A stretch of 36,432 bases of DNA, from the NCBI GenBank assembly GCA_027592135.1, contig JAQCIJ010000008.1, positions 1-36,432 on the forward strand, in the 5' to 3' direction. The notes below the pieces were generated by a model. That model was not told the DNA's origin and did not search any database. It worked only from the letters and a program-made list of their open reading frames with translations. The DNA is from a bacterium. Its GTDB lineage: Bacteria > Patescibacteriota > Gracilibacteria > Peribacterales > Peribacteraceae. Shown piece after piece: positions 6,397 to 15,835 of this stretch; the first letter of the stretch is position 1, and the number at the start of each line of letters is the position of its first letter. The translations under genes were made by a program, and so were the position numbers.

Positions 6397-7808
6397 GATT
6401 GCAGAGCGGAAAATTCACGACAAAATGACCTAAACTTTTCATATCCCTCGTTCATGAGCTTTGTTGTTTTTTCATCAAAACCTTTCTTTGCTTTGTAGCT
6501 ATAAGCAGTTTCCAAAGGTAACCCTTGAATATCTGCAACCACAGCTAATAAATCCCGTTTCATCCTTTCATCCATTGCTTGATCCTCTACTAGCTGTTCA
6601 AAGCTGCGACTGGCAACATCCTGAACACTCCAATCACCCGCATAGCTTCCGTAGACTGGAAGTTTTCCTGCTGAGCATATCAATTGCCCTCGCAGATATT
6701 CAACTGTTACATCTTCCTGCTGACAAGCAATTGGATCATCTAGTGAAATAATGCCTTCCGCCTCAATGCGTTCACGAAAATACTCTCTTGTGTCTTCTAT
6801 GTTAGCTTCGGCTTTGATTGCTTGTCGCACCAGCCAAAAGACACGTTCTTTGTCCCCTCCAACCATAAAGAGTTTCTTTGGCTTTGCTTCTGCATCTCTA
6901 AGAATTTTTCCAGTGACTGGTGCAATGTCATCACCAGAATAGAGGCTGTGTGCAGTGGAATAGCGCAGTGCATCCTCCGCAGTACTTCCGTTCTTCATGC
7001 CAATTCCTATTACCTTTCCTCTAGCTTTTTCAAAGCTGGGATCAGTTGTTTTCCGTAGTTTCATTGTAAAATAGTCCAATAGCCAATCTAAAGACGACTG
7101 CCTTTCAATTGGCATATCAGTATCAAATGAAATTAACTGCCCTACGTCTGGTTCAAGAAAATGTTCAATGTACGCTTGTAGTAGCGCAAAGTTTCTTTTT
7201 GCAGCTTCTTGCATTCCTTCTGTATCTGCTTGATTTGCATCTGCAACGAATGAATCTGCGGAGTAAAGCAGCACCTTGGGTCTGGCGAGTGTTGGAACAC
7301 GTTCACGCATGGATTCTAAGATTCTTTTTACTGCCAATAGATACGATGGCAGTCGCCCATTTGGTGCAGGTTGTTGGCTACAACCAAAGCCAATGCGTAT
7401 TTGCAGGTCTGAAAATTCTTGTGGGTTTTGGTAGCTGCGAAGCGACATGCGTAGGAGATCACAAATCGCTCGTTCATCAGCAGATTCAATAACTCTGTTG
7501 TTTTGATAGAAGCATGTGAAGATTCTTTTTGTATTTGCGATTGCCTCTTCTCGTTCAGCTACCGGAATAGCACTCAATTCCTGTACAAGAATCGTATTGA
7601 TTGCTTCCTTTTGGAAAACATCGGGGTTGATGCGCTGCTTTTCTGACGTAACGGTAAGAGCTGCACCTTGCCACTGTTTTGCAAGTTGGCTGAGTAAGGA
7701 TGTACGCCAGCTGTCTATCTCTGAGGTGCTGGGCAACGGATATGCCGATGGTGTAGATAATGAAGAAAGCTCCATTGGAAAAATGGGTAGATATAACAAT
7801 CCCCTCAT
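6393..7808 (-). CDS. Uncharacterised 471-residue protein, partner of the CntK-like racemase
   Basis: I do not recognise this family. It is a soluble, mixed alpha/beta protein without a signal peptide or membrane helices. A candidate nucleotide- or substrate-binding half runs from RIGFGCSQQP (about residue 137) through KVLLYSADSFVAD to QLISFDTDMP. A second part has KVIGIGMKNGS and KKLFMVGGDKERVFWLV. Cys-containing LICSAGKLPVYGSYAGDW lies near residue 385. The stop overlaps the racemase start (ATGA), which implies a shared pathway. ATG 7808 lies inside an RNA hairpin (see the 7799-7898 entry). ATG 7775 (MELSSL) is an alternative start outside it. Neither start has a Shine-Dalgarno motif. The gene is preceded by a small His-containing ORF and a promoter, which suggests a three-ORF operon. 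Confidence 0.8.
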   Translation of the reverse strand: MRGLLYLPIFPMELSSLSTPSAYPLPSTSEIDSWRTSLLSQLAKQWQGAALTVTSEKQRINPDVFQKEAINTILVQELSAIPVAEREEAIANTKRIFTCFYQNNRVIESADERAICDLLRMSLRSYQNPQEFSDLQIRIGFGCSQQPAPNGRLPSYLLAVKRILESMRERVPTLARPKVLLYSADSFVADANQADTEGMQEAAKRNFALLQAYIEHFLEPDVGQLISFDTDMPIERQSSLDWLLDYFTMKLRKTTDPSFEKARGKVIGIGMKNGSTAEDALRYSTAHSLYSGDDIAPVTGKILRDAEAKPKKLFMVGGDKERVFWLVRQAIKAEANIEDTREYFRERIEAEGIISLDDPIACQQEDVTVEYLRGQLICSAGKLPVYGSYAGDWSVQDVASRSFEQLVEDQAMDERMKRDLLAVVADIQGLPLETAYSYKAKKGFDEKTTKLMNEGYEKFRSFCREFSALQS

Positions 7809-7898
7809 CAGTGAGGAGGGGGAGATATCGGAGCTAGTTCTTCGTTATATTTAGATCATTACAGACGCACCGATGCCATCCTCTCCTCACAGGAGGGG
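7799..7898 (-). promoter_or_regulatory. Candidate attenuator/RNA switch with two mutually exclusive hairpins
   Basis: Read as minus-strand RNA, hairpin 1 is CCCCUCCU-GUG-AGGAGAGG (7898 to 7880, one C-A mismatch). Hairpin 2 is CCCCUC/GAGGGG (7821-7816 with 7806-7801) and holds the AUG at 7808-7806 of the 471-residue gene. The segment GUGAGGAG (7890-7883) is perfectly complementary over 8 bp to CUCCUCAC (7818-7811), with two more pairs after a mismatch. Forming that long-range duplex destroys both hairpins and frees the start codon. Hairpin 1 begins 6 nt after three tandem His codons of the leader ORF. The pairings are seen in the sequence; regulation is inferred. Confidence 0.5.
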
Positions 7899-7969
7899 CT
7901 GACATGATGATGCTGTTGCTGCTGAACAGCACTGAGAGAGCCTGTAACTGGTGATTGCATACTTTGCAT
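7859..7969 (-). CDS. Putative 36-residue leader peptide with QQQQHHH
   Basis: A short ORF starts at ATG 7969, 10 nt after the -10 element of a good promoter, and ends with TAA at 7859, 51 nt before the next gene. The peptide reads MQSMQSPVTGSLSAV, then four Gln and three consecutive His (residues 20-22, all CAT), then VSPSCEERMASVRL. Hairpin 1 starts just after the His codons, so a ribosome pausing there would cover its 5' arm. Amino-acid biosynthetic leader peptides, such as that of the his operon, use runs of the regulated codon. Here the downstream operon holds a histidine-racemase-like gene. It could also be a chance ORF or a small His-rich protein. Confidence 0.45.
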   Translation of the reverse strand: MQSMQSPVTGSLSAVQQQQHHHVSPSCEERMASVRL

Positions 7970-7979
7970 TTCTGCGGAT

Positions 7980-8007
7980 ATGTTACATAGATATTTTTAC
8001 GAGTCAA
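7980..8007 (-). promoter_or_regulatory. Promoter of the leader/unknown/racemase operon
   Basis: On the minus strand, TTGACT (8007-8002), a 16-nt spacer and TAACAT (7985-7980) form a sigma70-like promoter. Predicted initiation falls near 7973, only a few bases before the leader ORF ATG at 7969. Confidence 0.55.
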
Positions 8008-8022
8008 TAGTTTATAGGCATT

Positions 8023-8238
8023 CTAACCACCGGATGCATCTGTAATGTATGGTGCAGCATTCACTGGTTTCTTTAGGCTATTTACCTCCCTCACATACAC
8101 CCTCTCCCCACCTCTCCAAATACCATTTACTTTTCTAGGCTCAATCCTTTTGTCTAGTTCTACAGTAATACTAAACAGGTAGTAACCATTGGGTGCTTTA
8201 TCACCATTCGATTCGTCGCGCACGTATCGAAGTGCCAC
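8023..8238 (-). CDS. Short hypothetical protein (uncertain)
   Basis: A 71-residue ORF starts with GTG directly after an in-frame TAA. The protein is hydrophilic, with a run of charged residues (ITVELDKRIEPRKVNG) and no recognisable motif, signal or membrane helix. No Shine-Dalgarno or clear -10 element was found at the start. It ends 16 nt before the -35 of the leader-ORF operon. It lies in an accessory stretch that also holds a decayed gene, so it may be a remnant. I cannot assign a function. Confidence 0.35.
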   Translation of the reverse strand: MALRYVRDESNGDKAPNGYYLFSITVELDKRIEPRKVNGIWRGGERVYVREVNSLKKPVNAAPYITDASGG

Positions 8239-8327
8239 TTACTTTATGTCTTTTGTAAGCCATTTAAATAGATAAATAGATATATGAATAGTAAACTGCT
8301 AAATGACTTTTATGTAGTTAGGCATAG

Positions 8328-8648
8328 AGTCATGCAAAATGGATACATGCTCTTGGCATCTCGGTTGAAGACAAAACACCAATGGCACATGCGATGATTA
8401 CCCAGGCACTCGGTACGTTTCTACTTGCATGGATCATCGGCGTAACAGCGGAAGAAAGCTCACTACAGCTTGCTACTCTTGTCGCGCTTGCTATTGCTTG
8501 TTTGATCAAAGCCAATGGATTGTTAGCAAAGAAGAAGAGAGCTGCCATCGTAGTGGAGACTGCATTCGTACTCGCGATGGTTGTTGTCATGATTCTTGCT
8601 CACGCTGTTGTGCGTAGTTGCCATTTAATTTACGGTTCCATCTGTTGA
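8328..8648 (+). pseudogene. Decayed DUF1761-like membrane protein fragment
   Basis: The open frame runs from just after TAG (8325-8327). Family-like sequence (KWIHALGISVEDKTP, then MAHAMITQALGTFLLAWIIG) begins upstream of the first ATG at 8382, so an intact N-terminus is missing. DUF1761 proteins normally have an extra N-terminal helix before a WxxxxGxxxED loop of this kind. The remaining part has three hydrophobic segments ending AHAVV. The tail then runs 24 nt into the 3' end of the convergent peptidase gene with unrelated residues. Both ends therefore look damaged. The alternative is a genuine 88-residue protein starting at 8382. Confidence 0.5.
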
Positions 8649-9338
8649 TAGATAGTGGGTTTTTATTTCCATTTCATTATTTATATCTACCCAATATGCT
8701 TTTGCCTTTTTCCTGGAGCTTATTGCCAATTGAATTTCTTCATTAATGAAATGAACGGCAGCACCATCGTCAATAGCATAACCAGGTTTTGATTTTTTGC
8801 TTTTTATGAGCTTGATGTAGGAAGGCCTTCTTTTGGTTTCACCGTCATAGTGAGGACAGTGGCTTCCTGGCAAAATTCCTAAGCATTTGAGAGTGTATAA
8901 TGGTTGATTTTGTGGATCTGTAATGCCCTGTTCAAACCAACATATTGAACCTGCACTCAGACCTGAAAGGATAACCCCATTTTTGTAAGCTAACCTAAGA
9001 ATGTTATCAATGTTCCATTCTTTCCACAGAACTAGAGCATTTCGGGTGCTTCCACCTCCTACAAAGATAATATCCTGTGAAAGAAGATGGCTTTCAAGGT
9101 TAGAAAAATTTGGTTTGAATAATGATATGTGAGTGGGTATACAATCCATTTGATCAAAGCATTTGTAAAATCTTTGAATATAATCCTCGGAGTCGCCACT
9201 TGCTGTGGGCAAAAAACATATTTTGGGTTGCTGCTTATTAGATTGGTTTAGGATATATCTATCCAGTCTCTTGTTCCTAGGTTCCATAGAAAACCCACCT
9301 CCTCCAAATGCAATTATTTGTCTTTGTATGGGACTCAT
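8625..9338 (-). CDS. Peptidase E-like (S51 family) serine hydrolase
   Basis: The 237-residue cytoplasmic protein has the class-I glutamine-amidotransferase-like fold of peptidase E and cyanophycinase. The N-terminal strand IIAFGGGGF is followed by ICFLPTASGDS, IIFVGGGSTRNAL (about 90-102) and the nucleophile elbow GLSAGSICWF with the predicted catalytic Ser at residue 128. A later GxHCPHYDG segment supplies a candidate His. PepE enzymes cleave Asp-X dipeptides; this one is nearer to the broader PepE/YgaJ-type group, so the substrate is not certain. The start ATG 9338 fits the family N-terminus. Upstream (9339-9525) lies an array of inverted GTATAA boxes that may regulate it. Confidence 0.8.
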   Translation of the reverse strand: MSPIQRQIIAFGGGGFSMEPRNKRLDRYILNQSNKQQPKICFLPTASGDSEDYIQRFYKCFDQMDCIPTHISLFKPNFSNLESHLLSQDIIFVGGGSTRNALVLWKEWNIDNILRLAYKNGVILSGLSAGSICWFEQGITDPQNQPLYTLKCLGILPGSHCPHYDGETKRRPSYIKLIKSKKSKPGYAIDDGAAVHFINEEIQLAISSRKKAKAYWVDINNEMEIKTHYLSTDGTVN

Positions 9339-9379
9339 AAACAGATAGTAAATTAAATGGCTATTTCGCCTAACTAGTT

Positions 9380-9427
9380 ATTATACGAATTGTTTGTGTA
9401 TAATCTACCGAATTGGGTAGGTTATAC
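9380..9427. promoter_or_regulatory. Nested inverted repeats with three GTATAA/TTATAC boxes (operator candidate)
   Basis: GTATAATCTACC (9398-9409) and GGTAGGTTATAC (9416-9427) form 12-bp arms, one T-G pair, around GAATTG. The first arm also forms an inverted repeat with ATTATAC (9380-9386) across 11 nt that again contain GAATTG. The array lies 42 nt upstream of the peptidase E-like start. On the minus strand TATAAT occurs next to it, so binding here could block transcription. No T-tract follows, which argues against a terminator. Confidence 0.45.
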
Positions 9428-9480
9428 GTAGTATTTGATATATCGTAGAAAGTTCAGAAAACAGCCACTCTGGCCCATCA

Positions 9481-9518
9481 ATAAAAAGGCCCCTTACACA
9501 AGGAGCCTCTTTTTTTTA
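9481..9518. terminator. Bidirectional intrinsic terminator
   Basis: AGGC-C-CCTT (9487-9495) pairs with AAGG-A-GCCT (9500-9508) around ACAC, with one internal mismatch. It is flanked by AAAAA on the left and a run of eight T on the right. It sits just past the stop of the minus-strand membrane protein gene (9526), which it most likely terminates. Confidence 0.8.
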
Positions 9519-9525
9519 TACGTGT

Positions 9526-9909
9526 TTAAAGAATCGATCCTGCATAGACGAGTAATACACCCATTGCTGTAGCAGCAATTCCACCAAATGCGAGAGTAGC
9601 CTCGCTCTTCATGAATTTCTTTTTCATATTCACAGCAGTCTGGGGCCACCATGCATACATGAGGCCTTTAAGAAATACAGCCCAAGCCATTAGGGTAACT
9701 AACCCTTCTGGGTCTGCACTTACTGTGTAACCGTCTACAAGAACTAGTGTACCGAGCACTGTCATAAGTGCTCCTAATACACGCATCTCTATATCGTCCT
9801 TAAATAACTTATCAAGAAACTTCATAGTCTGCTTACTGTAAAATAATAGTGGCAAACCAAATAGGAGTTCTAATACTCCTATAGTGTAGGCAAATGTCGA
9901 TAATTCCAT
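9526..9909 (-). CDS. Small four-helix membrane protein
   Basis: The 127-residue protein has four predicted membrane segments (about 9-25, 42-63, 70-88 and 104-127), with a basic loop MKKKFMKSEAT between the third and fourth. I do not recognise a named family. The pattern resembles small DUF2065-like inner-membrane proteins, but that is only an impression. A TATAAT element lies about 28 nt upstream on the minus strand and a clear terminator follows the stop, so it appears to be a monocistronic unit between cca and the peptidase gene. Confidence 0.7.
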   Translation of the reverse strand: MELSTFAYTIGVLELLFGLPLLFYSKQTMKFLDKLFKDDIEMRVLGALMTVLGTLVLVDGYTVSADPEGLVTLMAWAVFLKGLMYAWWPQTAVNMKKKFMKSEATLAFGGIAATAMGVLLVYAGSIL

Positions 9910-9936
9910 ACATGAGAGTGGGAAAGAATTACTCTA

Positions 9937-11292
9937 TTATAGTTCTTTTCTTCGTATAAATTCTAGGGCTTCCTTCTTCGTCGTTACCTCCTTAGACTTC
10001 TGTGCTAAATCTAGGGCTGAAAGCACATTGCCAATTTGCTCTCCTTGCTGAATTCCTAGTGTTTCCATTATTTCATCACCACTAAGAAGTGCTTTTTTAG
10101 GTCTAGGGTTTTCATCAAGGAAATTGTTATAGTCACTGATGATGCATTCATAGAGATCAAAATTCGACGGTGTAGTACCTGCAATATCTAACCAAAAGAC
10201 CTGCAACAATTCGATAAACCATGGGTGGTAGTACCAGTGATGCTTTCTCTTGGTGTCTAATTCTGCAAATGCCCCCATCATCATATGATGCTCGATAATC
10301 CAGCAGATCTTATCTCTGCGAGAAGCTGGGAACTGTAATTGATCTAAGACTTCTTTTGCTATCTTTCCCCCTTGGCGTGCATGCTCATTAAATTTAATAC
10401 GCTCATTATCAATAGAGAATGTTACCGGCTTGCCAATATCATGTAGCAAAGCTGCCCACCGCGTATCTGCACCATGATCTTCTGTAAACGAAGAAATAAC
10501 CCGCATTGTGTGGTTCCAGACATCTCCCTCTGTATGAGCCTTAGAAGGCTGTGCTACACCTTTACAAGCGTGTAACTGGGGCAGCAAGGTCTCAAGAATA
10601 TCAGTCTCCCAGAGGTCTTCAAAAGCTATTTCGGGATTTGGACCAAGCAGTATCTTTTCGAGCTCTCTATAGCGTCTTGTGCCTGATAATACGGATACTT
10701 CCTTAGACTGAGTATGCAGAGCTTTGAATGTATCAGGGTGATACTGGCCATTGATAAGAGCTCTACATCGAATAACACGCAAAAGCCGTAATGCATCATG
10801 CTGTATGCGCACCTCTGGATCTCCGATAAATCGAATTAATGATTCTGACAAATCTCGTTGCCCTTCATAAGGATCATATAGTTCCGAACTGATTGGGTTC
10901 CAGTAGATCGCGTTTATGGTGATGTCACGACGTGCAGCATCAAATTCCCTATCGGTAAATTCGACAGATTCTGGAAACCGGCCATCGCTTAGCTCATGTT
11001 CTTTTCGATACGTTGTAATTTCGAGTGATTGCCCCTCTAGTGAAATAACAACCGCTCCGAGGTTTGCAGATGAGTTATCATTTTTTGGAAATATTTTTAT
11101 AATATCTTCGGGCAGTGCATTTGTTGCAATATCGATGTCTTCGGCAATTATTCCAAGCATCATATCTCGTACACATCCTCCGACCCACCACGCTTCGTGT
11201 CCTGAATCTAAAATTTTCTCACATACCGTATATGCTGCTGCCCCTTGAGGGGAACGCAATGTACGATCGATTATTTCTTGAGAAAGGATCAT
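9937..11292 (-). CDS. cca: CCA-adding enzyme / class II tRNA nucleotidyltransferase with HD domain
   Basis: The 451-residue enzyme adds or repairs the 3' CCA of tRNAs. The N-terminal nucleotidyltransferase core shows AWWVGGCVRDMMLG (about 34-47) and the metal-binding pair in EDIDIATNALP. It continues with RRDITINAIYWNP and a DALRLLRVIRC neck motif. An HD phosphohydrolase-like domain (RWAALLHDIGKP, about residue 280; IEHHMM later) occupies the C-terminal half, as in many bacterial class II enzymes. All five tRNA genes in this window already encode CCA, so repair rather than primary synthesis is the likely main job here. The start is divergent from the TIM-barrel gene across 46 bp that includes a heptad repeat. 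Confidence 0.93.
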   Translation of the reverse strand: MILSQEIIDRTLRSPQGAAAYTVCEKILDSGHEAWWVGGCVRDMMLGIIAEDIDIATNALPEDIIKIFPKNDNSSANLGAVVISLEGQSLEITTYRKEHELSDGRFPESVEFTDREFDAARRDITINAIYWNPISSELYDPYEGQRDLSESLIRFIGDPEVRIQHDALRLLRVIRCRALINGQYHPDTFKALHTQSKEVSVLSGTRRYRELEKILLGPNPEIAFEDLWETDILETLLPQLHACKGVAQPSKAHTEGDVWNHTMRVISSFTEDHGADTRWAALLHDIGKPVTFSIDNERIKFNEHARQGGKIAKEVLDQLQFPASRRDKICWIIEHHMMMGAFAELDTKRKHHWYYHPWFIELLQVFWLDIAGTTPSNFDLYECIISDYNNFLDENPRPKKALLSGDEIMETLGIQQGEQIGNVLSALDLAQKSKEVTTKKEALEFIRRKEL

Positions 11293-11313
11293 AATGATTC
11301 AAGATTGATAATT

Positions 11314-11334
11314 GCATTATCCACTATCCACTTC
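11314..11334 (+). repeat. Heptanucleotide repeat array (three units)
   Basis: Consecutive 7-mers GCATTAT, CCACTAT and CCACTTC lie in the cca/TIM-barrel divergent region and abut the start codon region at 11339. The 15-mer TGCATTATCCACTAT recurs exactly at 33519-33533. Confidence 0.65.
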
Positions 11335-11338
11335 TTTT

Positions 11339-12150
11339 ATGTTACACTTTGCCGTCGCCGGTGTCCCGTATTCTACTCCTGGAAAGGCAGGAACTCTCGA
11401 AGGGTTAGATCATGCACACTCACTTGGTATTACTGCTATGGAAATGGAGTGGGTACAACGTGTTCCTAAAAATGAAGAACACATCGAAAATATCAGACAT
11501 AAAGCTGAGGAACTCGATATGTATCTTACTGTTCATGCTCCGTATTTTATTAATCTTAACGCCGTAGAAGAAGAAAAGCTCGAAGCTTCAAAAATCAGAA
11601 TTCTTGATGCCATGGAAATGGGACAATTAGCAGGAGCACATTCTGTTTGTGTACACCCAGCATTTTACTTAAAGATGGACCCAGAAGAAGTCTACGACAA
11701 TGTCTACAGAGCAACGGACGACATCATGAAACGTGCCCACAAAAAAGGCCTGACGATTAACCTTGGTTTTGAAACTATGGGGAAAGGAACACAATTTGGA
11801 TCTTTAGAAGAAGTGCTAAAACTTTCGAAAGAATTTGGTATTTATCCAACGATTGACCCTGCCCACATGCATGCGCGAACCAATGGAGAATGGAATACCG
11901 AAGCTGAATGGAATGTGATGTTTGATCTGTATGAAAAATACTTAGGGAAGAAATCACTCAAGTCCGTACACATGCACTACTCCGGAATCGAATACACCGA
12001 AAAAGGAGAGCGTCGCCACTTACCACTGGAAAAAAGCGATGCTCGCTGGAAAGGCTTTATCAAAGTACTCAAGGACAGAGAAATTGAGGGGACAGTAGTC
12101 TGTGAATCCCCTATTCAAGAAGATGATACAATATTACTTCAAAAAACTTT

Positions 12151-12163
<13 letters not shown>
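11339..12163 (+). CDS. Endonuclease IV-like TIM-barrel (AP2Ec family) protein
   Basis: The 274-residue protein has the xylose isomerase-like/endonuclease IV TIM-barrel pattern. LHFAVAGVPYSTPG is strand 1, followed by MEMEWVQRVP, YLTVHAPYFINL (metal-ligand His), VCVHPAFYLK (His), LGFETMGKGTQFGSLEEVL (Glu), IYPTIDPAHMHAR (Asp and His), SVHMHYSG and VVCESP. Endonuclease IV cleaves DNA at abasic sites using three zinc ions. Several of those ligands are conserved, but the sequence is divergent and a sugar-isomerase role cannot be excluded. ATG 11339 is preferred over the TTG 27 nt earlier because it opens the first barrel strand. It is followed by gap with a heptad array between them. Confidence 0.78.
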
Positions 12164-13210
<1,047 letters not shown>

Positions 13211-13243
13211 TAGGTTTCTGCTTTTCTAGAAGTTCAGGATATT

Positions 13244-13259
13244 CTGGATACTCATCCAG
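13244..13259. terminator. Short hairpin between convergent genes
   Basis: CTGGAT and ATCCAG (6 bp, loop ACTC) lie between the ends of gap and the minus-strand orphan. The T-tract is interrupted (CTTATTACTTA), so this is only a weak terminator candidate. Confidence 0.35.
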
Positions 13260-13279
13260 CTTATTACTTAAGTAGGTAC

Positions 13280-13798
13280 TTACTTTTTCTTTGCACGTTT
13301 AACATTTGCAACTTTCTTTGCACACTTTGCAGGTGTAAAGATGTTTACATTGAAATGGGTATTCATTGCACTTGCGATGGTACTAAATTTGTTTCTCGTT
13401 CTAGGAGTGGTTGTATCAAGATCCATAAGGTAATTTGTTCTTTCATCATCGAATATCTGACTTCCTGTACGCATCTTTATCCTTGCAACCTGACCAGAAA
13501 TTAATTGCGATATTTCACTACGCTTGCTCCTGTGTATTTTTTCTCGTTCTTGTGCTGGAATCAGCTCTCGAACAACAAGTAATATCATGTTTATGCATGT
13601 TTTTTCACTACAGTAATTTCGCATTTCTAGACGGTCACCAAGTTTTACAAGCACACCTTCTCCAGTTTTAGATTGTCTGTATTCACGTAGAATATCCCCT
13701 AGAAGAATGGGTTCCTCGCGAATAATTCTTTCTGCTTCATCCTCCGCATGACGCTGTGCCATAATATTTGGTGTGATTGATTCAGTCTGAGTTAACAT
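13280..13798 (-). CDS. Hypothetical basic protein downstream of dnaK
   Basis: I do not recognise this 172-residue protein. It is soluble and helical in the first two thirds (AEDEAERIIREEPILLGDIL; LVVRELIPAQEREKIHRSKR). It carries two Cys in NYCSEKTCINM and ends in a very basic tail (KCAKKVANVKRAKKK), which hints at nucleic-acid or ribosome contact. It begins 30 nt after the dnaK stop on the same strand. The gap contains the perfect palindrome TATAGTACTATA (13804-13815) and a TATAAT 3 nt before the ATG. It may therefore have its own promoter and also be read through from dnaK. Confidence 0.65.
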   Translation of the reverse strand: MLTQTESITPNIMAQRHAEDEAERIIREEPILLGDILREYRQSKTGEGVLVKLGDRLEMRNYCSEKTCINMILLVVRELIPAQEREKIHRSKRSEISQLISGQVARIKMRTGSQIFDDERTNYLMDLDTTTPRTRNKFSTIASAMNTHFNVNIFTPAKCAKKVANVKRAKKK

Positions 13799-13828
13799 AT
13801 AATTATAGTACTATATTATATTACTATG

Positions 13829-15751
<1,923 letters not shown>

Positions 15752-15778
15752 TTAGCACTCGGGATTATAGAGTGCCAA
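15752..15778. promoter_or_regulatory. CIRCE operator (HrcA binding site) of dnaK
   Basis: TTAGCACTC, nine bases, then GAGTGCCAA matches the CIRCE consensus TTAGCACTC-N9-GAGTGCTAA with one mismatch. It lies 24 nt upstream of dnaK. HrcA binding here represses chaperone genes until heat stress titrates it through GroEL. The nine-base spacer holds the dnaK -10 hexamer, so a bound repressor would cover the promoter core. Confidence 0.93.
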
Positions 15779-15792
15779 CAAGAAGAGGTCAA
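15764..15792 (-). promoter_or_regulatory. dnaK promoter overlapping CIRCE
   Basis: On the minus strand, TTGACC (15792-15787), exactly 17 nt, then TATAAT (15769-15764) form a near-consensus sigma70 promoter. Predicted initiation falls inside the proximal CIRCE arm, giving a leader of about 30 nt without a Shine-Dalgarno motif. Confidence 0.85.
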
Positions 15793-15823
15793 CGATATTT
15801 TAGCGGAATTCCTACCCTTTCTC

Positions 15824-15829
15824 TATACT
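15824..15829 (+). promoter_or_regulatory. -10 hexamer TATACT adjacent to obg start
   Basis: TATACT is followed by 6 nt and the obg ATG (15836), the spacing expected for a leaderless transcript. No good -35 is seen 17 nt upstream. The divergent dnaK promoter and CIRCE lie in the same 108-bp region. Confidence 0.45.
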
Positions 15830-15835
15830 ACGCGC

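Noticed and set aside
6393-7808. Cyclodipeptide synthase or other tRNA-dependent enzyme for the 471-residue protein
   Set aside because: A faint impression from VLLYSADSF and neighbouring residues; the catalytic Ser, Tyr and Glu motifs of that family could not be placed.
7904-7954. Plus-strand mini-ORF MMMLLLLNSTERACNW
   Set aside because: It is the complement of the His/Gln codons of the leader ORF, with no promoter on that strand.
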